In this document: positions 1 to 9,600 of the stretch, piece after piece
How the letters are laid out: each line of letters begins with the position of its first letter
How positions within the stretch are numbered: the stretch's first letter is position 1
Source: CAIOSQ01 sp044359885
GTDB taxonomy: Bacteria > Pseudomonadota > Alphaproteobacteria > CACIAM-22H2
Length of the DNA stretch: 14,249 bases
Direction of reading: 5' to 3'
NCBI GenBank assembly: GCA_044359885.1
Contig: JBIKLI010000080.1
Coordinates: forward strand, 1-14,249
Position numbers and translations under genes: made by a program
The notes under the pieces: model-generated
Databases searched by the model: none
Seen by the model: only the letters and a program-made list of their open reading frames with translations
Told to the model about the DNA's origin: nothing

Positions 1-180
1 GTTGAGCACGTCGGGCTGCGGTCCGCCGGGCGCCAGCTCCGCGCCCAACCCCTCGCCGAAGGCGAAATGCTCGAGATTGAGCCCGACATAGACCGCGAGC
101 CGGGCGCCGCCGGGCCAGGAATAGTCCGGCCGGCCGACGATCGGCGCGTAGCCGTAGCGGCCATGGTCGGGCAGACGCAT
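1..180 (-). CDS. Polysaccharide deacetylase family protein (N-terminal 60 residues; cut by window edge)
   Basis: Only the first 60 residues are present; the gene continues past the left edge. The product begins MRLPDHGRYGYAPIVGRPDY and continues with a WPGGARLAVYVGLNLEHF stretch. As I recall the family, this is the N-terminal signature of the PuuE/allantoinase-like branch of polysaccharide deacetylases (NodB-homology fold), which carry out metal-dependent hydrolysis of amides or N-acetyl groups. The catalytic Asp-His-His metal site would lie further downstream, so activity cannot be judged. The start ATG lies 8 bases after the metH stop, and the TGAGG at that stop supplies a GAGG ribosome-binding site with a 6-base spacer. 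This indicates co-transcription with metH. There is no signal peptide in the visible part, so a cytoplasmic enzyme is more likely than a wall-active one. The true substrate is unknown. Confidence 0.72.
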   Translation of the reverse strand, partial: MRLPDHGRYGYAPIVGRPDYSWPGGARLAVYVGLNLEHFAFGEGLGAELAPGGPQPDVLN

Positions 181-188
181 CGGCGGCC

Positions 189-3680
<3,492 letters not shown>

Positions 3681-3692
3681 CGCGAACTCCGG

Positions 3693-4592
3693 TCAGGCGG
3701 CTTGGGCGAGGACCGCCGGTCGCAGGCCCAGGATGTGGCAAAGCGCGTAGGTCAGGTCGGCGCGGTTGAGGGTGTAGAAGTGGAATTCCTCGACGCCATG
3801 TTCCTGCATCCGGCGGACCTGTTCGGCCGCGACCGTGACGGCCACCAGGCGCCGCGTCTCCGGGTCCGCGTCGAGGCCGGCGAAAAGCCCCGCGAGCCAG
3901 CCCGGCACGGAGGCGCCGCATTGGCGCGAGAAGTTCACGACCTGCTGGAAATTGGTGACCGGCAGGATGCCCGGAATGATCGGCGCCCTGATCCCGGCCT
4001 TGGCGCAGCGATCGCGAAAGCGCAGGAACGTCCAGGCATCGAAGAAATACTGGGTGATGGCGCGAGTGGCGCCGGCATCGAGCTTGCGCTTCAGATTGTC
4101 GAGATCGGACTCCGGCGACGACGCCTCGGGATGGGTTTCCGGATAGGCGGCGACCGAGATCTCGAAATCGGCGACGCGGCGGATGCCCGCGACCAGGTCG
4201 GCGGCATAGGCGTAGCCGCCGGGATGCGGCGCATAGGCGGCGCTGCCCGCGGGCGGATCGCCGCGCAGCGCCACGATGTGGCGCACGCCTGCCTCCCAGT
4301 AGTCGCGCAGGACCGCATCGATGTCCTCGCGCGTGGCGCCGACGCAGGTCAGATGCGCGGCGGGTCTCAGCGAGGTCTGCTCGACGATGCGCCGGACCGT
4401 GGCGTGGGTGCGCTCGCGCGTCGTGCCGCCCGCGCCATAGGTGACGGAGACGAATTGCGGCGCCAGCGGTTCGAGGCGCTTCACGGACTGCCACAGTTGG
4501 GCCTCCATCGCCTCGGTCTTCGGGGGAAAGAATTCGAAGCTGACCTTGAGCGCGGTTCCGGGCATGGCGCCGCCGATATGTCCATTGGGCAT
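3693..4592 (-). CDS. metF: 5,10-methylenetetrahydrofolate reductase
   Basis: Flavin-dependent reduction of 5,10-methylene-tetrahydrofolate to 5-methyl-tetrahydrofolate, the methyl donor used by the adjacent MetH. The 299-residue length is normal for bacterial MetF. Family motifs, in order, are SFEFFPPKT with catalytic Glu20 (E. coli Glu28), VSVTYGAGGTTRERT (48-62), ALRGDPP with Asp112 (E. coli Asp120), ITQYFFD with Gln181 (E. coli Gln183), PGILPV (207-212) and FHFYTLNR (270-277). An in-frame GTG 15 codons upstream would also open the frame, but it overlaps the preceding gene. I chose the ATG at 4592 because it has a strong AGGGAGG ribosome-binding site with a 7-base spacer. The gene lies between the regulator and metH with short gaps, so the three should be transcribed together from the promoter upstream of the regulator. 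Confidence 0.97.
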   Translation of the reverse strand: MPNGHIGGAMPGTALKVSFEFFPPKTEAMEAQLWQSVKRLEPLAPQFVSVTYGAGGTTRERTHATVRRIVEQTSLRPAAHLTCVGATREDIDAVLRDYWEAGVRHIVALRGDPPAGSAAYAPHPGGYAYAADLVAGIRRVADFEISVAAYPETHPEASSPESDLDNLKRKLDAGATRAITQYFFDAWTFLRFRDRCAKAGIRAPIIPGILPVTNFQQVVNFSRQCGASVPGWLAGLFAGLDADPETRRLVAVTVAAEQVRRMQEHGVEEFHFYTLNRADLTYALCHILGLRPAVLAQAA

Positions 4593-4599
4593 GGTGTTC

Positions 4600-4606
4600 C
4601 CTCCCT
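4600..4606 (-). promoter_or_regulatory. Strong Shine-Dalgarno of metF
   Basis: AGGGAGG on the minus strand, 7 bases before the ATG at 4592. It lies entirely in the 20-base gap after the sahR stop codon and decides the metF start in favour of MPNGHIGG over longer in-frame readings that overlap sahR. It is the best ribosome-binding site in the operon. Confidence 0.85.
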
Positions 4607-4612
4607 GAAGGA

Positions 4613-5542
4613 TCAGTCCGGCCGGACCGCGGACCACATCGCGACGGTCAGCGGGTTGCCGGACAGGTTGACGGTGTCGCGCGGGCGCAGCCCGGATTCG
4701 GCGAGCCAGCCACGGACCTCGCCATCGGCGAAGCCGAGCCGGCGATGGGCGTGCTCGCGGCGGAGCAGTTCGACGTCGTGCGGGGCGAAATCCACGATCA
4801 CGAGCCGCCCTCCGGGCCGCAGCACCCGGCCCGCCTCGGCGATGGCGGCAGCCGGCTCGTCGGCGAAATGCAGGACCTGGTGGAAGGTCACCGCATCGAA
4901 GGCCGGGCCGGGCCAGGGCAGCCGGTACATGTCGCCCTGCCGCACATAGACGTTCGACAGTCCCGCCCGCGCCAGATTGGCCCGCGCCACCGAGAGCATG
5001 TCGTGGGACAGGTCGATCCCGACCCCCTCGACGCCCTGGGCGCCGTAGAGTTCGAGAACACGGCCGGTGCCGGTTCCGACATCGAGCAGGTTGCTGACGC
5101 CGGCCGGGGGCAGCAGCGCCAGGAGCTGGGCCTCGACATGATGGTCGTCGACCTGGAGCGAGCGGATCTGGTCCCAGCGCGCCGCGTTGGCACGGAAATA
5201 GCCTTGCGCGGCGGCGGCGCGGACGCGCCGGACGCCGGCGAGCCGCTCGCGGTCCTGGGCCAGGGCCGTGTCGTCCGGGGGCAGCAAGGCGACGATGTCT
5301 CGGGCCAGACGGCCGCCCGCGGACTCCCGGGCAAGGCGATAGAAGACCCAGCTGCCCTCCGGCAGACGCTCCAGAAGCCCCGCATCCGAGAGCTGCTTCA
5401 GGTGGCGAGAGACCCGCGGCTGGCTCTGCCCGATGATCTGGACCAGTTCGGAGACCGTAAACTCCCCCTCGGCACAGAGTGCCAGCAACCGGAGCCGCGA
5501 TGGCTCGGCGACCGCTCTCAGCGCCTCAAGCAACTGGTCCAT
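4613..5542 (-). CDS. sahR: SahR-like ArsR-family regulator with C-terminal SAM-methyltransferase domain
   Basis: A 309-residue fusion. The N-terminal ArsR winged helix (about 1-75) has its recognition helix around SQPRVSRHLKQLSDAGLL (40-57). A class I methyltransferase domain (about 115-255) shows motif I LLDVGTGTG (152-160), an acidic loop GIDLS (175-179), TFHQVLHF (219-226) and LRPGGRLVIVDF (241-252). This architecture next to metF-metH matches SahR, known in Proteobacteria as a repressor of SAM-cycle genes (ahcY, metH, metF, metK) that leaves DNA when its methyltransferase-like domain binds S-adenosylhomocysteine. The SahR assignment here is inferred from architecture and context. A TTG nine codons upstream is an alternative start, but I prefer the ATG at 5542, which has a purine-rich CGAGAGA before it and aligns with the usual ArsR N-terminus. 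A true methyltransferase of the ArsR-MT type cannot be excluded. It is the first gene of the operon. Confidence 0.88.
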   Translation of the reverse strand: MDQLLEALRAVAEPSRLRLLALCAEGEFTVSELVQIIGQSQPRVSRHLKQLSDAGLLERLPEGSWVFYRLARESAGGRLARDIVALLPPDDTALAQDRERLAGVRRVRAAAAQGYFRANAARWDQIRSLQVDDHHVEAQLLALLPPAGVSNLLDVGTGTGRVLELYGAQGVEGVGIDLSHDMLSVARANLARAGLSNVYVRQGDMYRLPWPGPAFDAVTFHQVLHFADEPAAAIAEAGRVLRPGGRLVIVDFAPHDVELLRREHAHRRLGFADGEVRGWLAESGLRPRDTVNLSGNPLTVAMWSAVRPD

Positions 5543-5555
5543 GAAATCTCTCGAG

Positions 5556-5583
5556 AAACATATGCGCAAATCGTTATATGATT
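5556..5583 (-). promoter_or_regulatory. Candidate SahR operator (AT-rich inverted repeat)
   Basis: An imperfect dyad with arms CATAT (5559-5563) and ATATG (5576-5580) separated by 12 bases. Outside one mismatched pair, the flanking AA (5556-5557) and TT (5582-5583) also pair, so 7 of 8 outer positions are symmetric. It stands out as an AT-rich patch in a roughly 70% GC background and lies 14 bases upstream of the sahR ATG. Dyads of this kind just before the gene are typical ArsR-family operators. The match to a SahR consensus was not checked. Confidence 0.6.
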
Positions 5584-5600
5584 ATTGCTTCGGACACAAG
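5573..5600 (-). promoter_or_regulatory. Candidate sigma-70 promoter of the sahR-metF-metH operon
   Basis: On the minus strand, TATAAC (5578-5573) is a good -10 box. CTTGTG (5600-5595, 16-base spacer) or TTGTGT (5599-5594, 15-base spacer) could serve as the -35 box. The predicted transcript start near 5566 leaves a leader of about 25 bases before the sahR ATG. The -10 box lies inside the dyad at 5556-5583, so repressor binding would block RNA polymerase. This is a prediction from sequence only. Confidence 0.5.
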
Positions 5601-5795
5601 CGAGATCTGCACCCTGGATTTGCCTTGGGACTGGTTCGGCGCCGGAGCGCTATGCTACCCACCTGTGGCGATGCCTTCCGCGGTTCGTCAATCGGCCACG
5701 AGTCGCCGGTGCCGGACCGGAGGGTTGCACGAATGTCCGCGGCGCCTGGTCTGCACGATGGCGCATCCGCAATCGGCGAAACGGGTAGTCTGCCA

Positions 5796-6581
5796 ATGAA
5801 GCTTTCGGATCTGGTCTTCTCCCGGCTGCGACACGGCGTCGGCCTCGTGGCCCTGCTGGCCCTGCTGGGTGGCTGCGTCAACCCGGCCGAGCAGCCGACC
5901 GACGCCGCGGCCGCCGATCCGATCGAGCCTTTCAATCGCTACGTCTTCGAGGTCAATCGCTTCGTCGACGAGATCATCGGCAAGCCGGTCGCCCATTTCT
6001 ACCGCGCCGCCGTCCCGATGCCGGCCCGCCGCTCGATTTCCAACGCTCTCGGCAACCTGCAACTGCCGATGACCGCGGCCAACGACGTGCTGCAGGGCGA
6101 TCCAGGCCGTGCCGGCGACGCCGTCGGACGTTTCGCGCTGAACTCGACCTTCGGCTTCTTCGGCCTTTTCGACATGGCGAGCGATGTCGGCTTTCGTCAT
6201 CACAGCGAGGATTTCGGCCAGACGCTGGGCAGCTGGGGCGTCAGCGGCGACCCCTACATCGTGCTCCCGATTCTCGGCCCCTCCAGCCCGCGCGACGCGG
6301 TGGGCTGGGTCGTCGACGGCATGACCGATCCGGTGACCATCGCCGCCCAGGGCGGGATGGGGCGCAACCGCGGCAACGGGTTCACCACCGCGCGCACCGC
6401 GATCGGCTTCGTGTCCGGGCGCGAACGCGTTCTCGAGGCGGTGGCCGAACTCGAACGCGGCCAGGATTTCTACGCCGCGATGCGCAGCGCCCATCGCCAG
6501 CGCCGAGCCGGCGAGATCCGCAACGACCAGCCGAACGAAACCACGATCCCCAGGCGGTTCCGCTTCGGCGACTCCGATTGA
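5796..6581 (+). CDS. mlaA: MlaA (VacJ) outer-membrane phospholipid-transport lipoprotein
   Basis: MlaA sits in the outer membrane with porins and removes mislocalised phospholipid from the outer leaflet, passing it to periplasmic MlaC. From the ATG at 5796 the product has 261 residues. A basic n-region and hydrophobic stretch LVALLALLGGC end at a lipobox with lipidated Cys27, and no Asp follows to retain it in the inner membrane. Family motifs are DPIEPFNRYVFEVNRFVD (41-58), NSTFGFFGLFD (116-126) and DFGQTLGSWGVSGDPYIVLP (139-158). An in-frame ATG at 5733 has a much better ribosome-binding site (GGAGGG, 8-base spacer) but would put 48 residues before the lipobox cysteine, unusually long. I therefore prefer 5796 with some doubt. 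mlaC follows 8 bases downstream, so the two form an operon. Confidence 0.93.
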   Translation: MKLSDLVFSRLRHGVGLVALLALLGGCVNPAEQPTDAAAADPIEPFNRYVFEVNRFVDEIIGKPVAHFYRAAVPMPARRSISNALGNLQLPMTAANDVLQGDPGRAGDAVGRFALNSTFGFFGLFDMASDVGFRHHSEDFGQTLGSWGVSGDPYIVLPILGPSSPRDAVGWVVDGMTDPVTIAAQGGMGRNRGNGFTTARTAIGFVSGRERVLEAVAELERGQDFYAAMRSAHRQRRAGEIRNDQPNETTIPRRFRFGDSD

Positions 6582-6589
6582 GCCCTATC

Positions 6590-7219
6590 ATGACGAACGC
6601 GCTGCCCAGACGCCGCCTCGGCGCCATCCTTCTCGGCTCGATCCTGACCTGCGGCCCGGCGTGGCGCGCGCTCGCGAACGCGCGGCCCGCCAGGGATGCT
6701 GGAACTTTCGTCGCCCAGCTGGCCCAGGACGCGATCGACAAGCTCTCGACGCCCAACCTCGGGGAGGACGAGCGCGTCCAGCGACTGCGCGGCCTGTTCG
6801 CCGACGGCTTCGACATCCCGCTGATCGCGCGCTTCGTGCTGGGGCGCTACTGGCGCATGGCCACCGAGCCCGAACGCAAGGAATATGTCGATCTCTTCCG
6901 CGAACTGGTGATCGTCACCTATGCGCGGCGATTCCACGAATTCACGTCGGCACGGCTGCGCGTGCTGTCGGTCAGCCGGCCGAACGAGGACAACGACGTG
7001 ATCGTCGCCGTCGAACTCGCCGTGCCGGGAAAGCCGCAGGTGCGCATGGACACGCGCGTGCGCCAGAACCCCGGCCATTTCAAGATCATCGACATCTCGA
7101 TCGAGGGCATATCCATGGCCCTCACCCAGCGCGACGAGTTCGCCTCGGTGATCCAGCGCGGCGGTGGCCGGGTCGAGGCGCTGCTGGTCTCGCTGCGCGA
7201 ACGGATCGGCGAGCGCTGA
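6590..7219 (+). CDS. mlaC: MlaC/Ttg2D-family periplasmic phospholipid-binding protein
   Basis: Soluble periplasmic carrier that shuttles phospholipid between MlaA in the outer membrane and the inner-membrane MlaFEDB transporter. The product has 209 residues. The N-terminus PRRRLGAILLGSILTCG followed by WRALANA looks like a signal peptide cleaved near residue 29. The arginine run before the hydrophobic stretch hints at Tat export but does not match the full consensus. The body carries family-typical segments: ARFVLGRYWRMATEPERKEY (80-99), LFRELVIVTYARRF (102-115) and FKIIDISIEGISMALTQRDEF (164-184). The start is the ATG at 6590, 8 bases after the mlaA stop. A TTG four codons earlier, overlapping the mlaA end, is an alternative. 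No clear ribosome-binding site is seen, which suggests translational coupling. The mlaFED genes are not in the window; a split arrangement is common in alphaproteobacteria. Confidence 0.92.
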   Translation: MTNALPRRRLGAILLGSILTCGPAWRALANARPARDAGTFVAQLAQDAIDKLSTPNLGEDERVQRLRGLFADGFDIPLIARFVLGRYWRMATEPERKEYVDLFRELVIVTYARRFHEFTSARLRVLSVSRPNEDNDVIVAVELAVPGKPQVRMDTRVRQNPGHFKIIDISIEGISMALTQRDEFASVIQRGGGRVEALLVSLRERIGER

Positions 7220-7354
7220 ACCGCCGCGCGGCCTGCACGGTTCCGCCTTCCCTTCGCCATGGGCAGGGACCATATGCCCAGCCTGAGGCAAGTCGACGCA
7301 CCCCCGAACGCCGAAGGCGAATCGGGCGTAGTCTCGGACAACGGGAAGGTCCAG

Positions 7355-7804
7355 ATGAGACAGACGAAATTCCGCGGCAACGTCTTCGTTGCGAATCTGC
7401 CCAACGGCTTCAGCGACGAGGACCTGGCGCGCCTGTTCGACGATTACGGGATCGTGGTCGGCGCGTTCCTTGCCCGCGACCCCGCCACGCGGGCAACCAA
7501 GGGTTGCGGACTGGTCAACATCGCGCCGCCCCGCGCGGCCGAGGCCGCGATCGCCGCGCTCAACGGCAGCATGGTCGGCGGCCGGCGGATCGAGGTCAGG
7601 ACCGCCACGCCCGGCATGGCGATCACCATCCCCCGGCCGCCGCGCCCGCCGATCGGGCACAGCCGCGTTGCGGCGCGCGACGACGAAGGCGCCGCACCGC
7701 GTTCAGAGGCGGGCTTCCAGCCGCGGCCGCCCCGGCCGGCCCAGCGACCGGTGGTCGTCGAGTACCGCAACCGCTTCAAGTCGCTGGCGCTCGGCCGCCG
7801 CTGA
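7355..7804 (+). CDS. Small RRM-domain RNA-binding protein
   Basis: A 149-residue protein with one RNA-recognition motif (about 8-84): RNP2 is VFVANL (10-15) and RNP1 is KGCGLVNI (49-56), with the expected spacing and a helix LARLFDDYG between them. Bacterial RRM proteins are usually single-domain RNA binders of poorly known role. RNP1 is unusual: the consensus is KGFGFVEF, but the two aromatic RNA-stacking positions are Cys51 and Leu53, and only Phe11 of RNP2 remains. The C-terminal part (about 88-149) is a proline- and arginine-rich, probably disordered tail ending EYRNRFKSLALGRR, likely to add nonspecific RNA affinity. The start ATG is chosen for its GGAAGG (7344-7349, 5-base spacer) and because the RRM begins right after it. 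An in-frame ATG at 7259 would add 32 low-similarity residues. The gene is convergent with ettA. Confidence 0.8.
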   Translation: MRQTKFRGNVFVANLPNGFSDEDLARLFDDYGIVVGAFLARDPATRATKGCGLVNIAPPRAAEAAIAALNGSMVGGRRIEVRTATPGMAITIPRPPRPPIGHSRVAARDDEGAAPRSEAGFQPRPPRPAQRPVVVEYRNRFKSLALGRR

Positions 7805-7808
7805 AACC

Positions 7809-7835
7809 GCCGGCGCGCCGCATCGGCGCGCCGGC
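7809..7835. terminator. Bidirectional hairpin between convergent genes
   Basis: A perfect inverted repeat with a 12-bp all-GC stem (7809-7820 pairing with 7824-7835) and a 3-base CAT loop. It fills most of the 36-base space between the stop codon of the RRM gene and that of ettA on the opposite strand. No T-tract follows on either side, so it is not a textbook intrinsic terminator. Its position, strength and symmetry still fit transcript-end formation or 3'-end protection for both genes. Confidence 0.7.
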
Positions 7836-7840
7836 CCGCT

Positions 7841-9520
<1,680 letters not shown>

Positions 9521-9571
9521 GAGGTCACCGGGATTGTGGATCCGCAGCGCAAGTTCTTACCCGCCGCGCGC

Positions 9572-9600
9572 CCGGCTTGCCAGAGGGGTTTTGGAGCCGG
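9572..9600 (-). terminator. Possible weak stem-loop after prsT
   Basis: Immediately after the prsT stop codon the minus strand reads CCGGCTCCA, a 9-base loop, TGG, a 2-base bulge and AGCCGG. This gives a 6+3 bp stem (outer arms 9595-9600 and 9572-9577). No T-tract follows. It lies in the 80-base gap before ettA and could end the prs transcript, but stems of this size are frequent by chance at this GC content. Confidence 0.3.

Larger units (their letters stand above)
5543..5795. other. Divergent intergenic region between sahR and mlaA
   Basis: About 250 bases separate the divergently transcribed sahR and mlaA genes. The left 60 bases hold the AT-rich operator and promoter described separately. 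The remainder is GC-rich with no convincing stem-loop, riboswitch fold or small gene. On the plus strand a TATGCT (5651-5656) could be a -10 box for mlaA, but no well-spaced -35 partner is visible. A strong GGAGGG (5719-5724) precedes an in-frame ATG at 5733, which gives an alternative, longer mlaA reading frame. Confidence 0.6.

Noticed and set aside
5620..5656. TTGCCT ... TATGCT as an mlaA promoter
   Set aside because: The spacing is 25 bases, far from the 16-18 expected, and no better -35 box is present at the correct distance.
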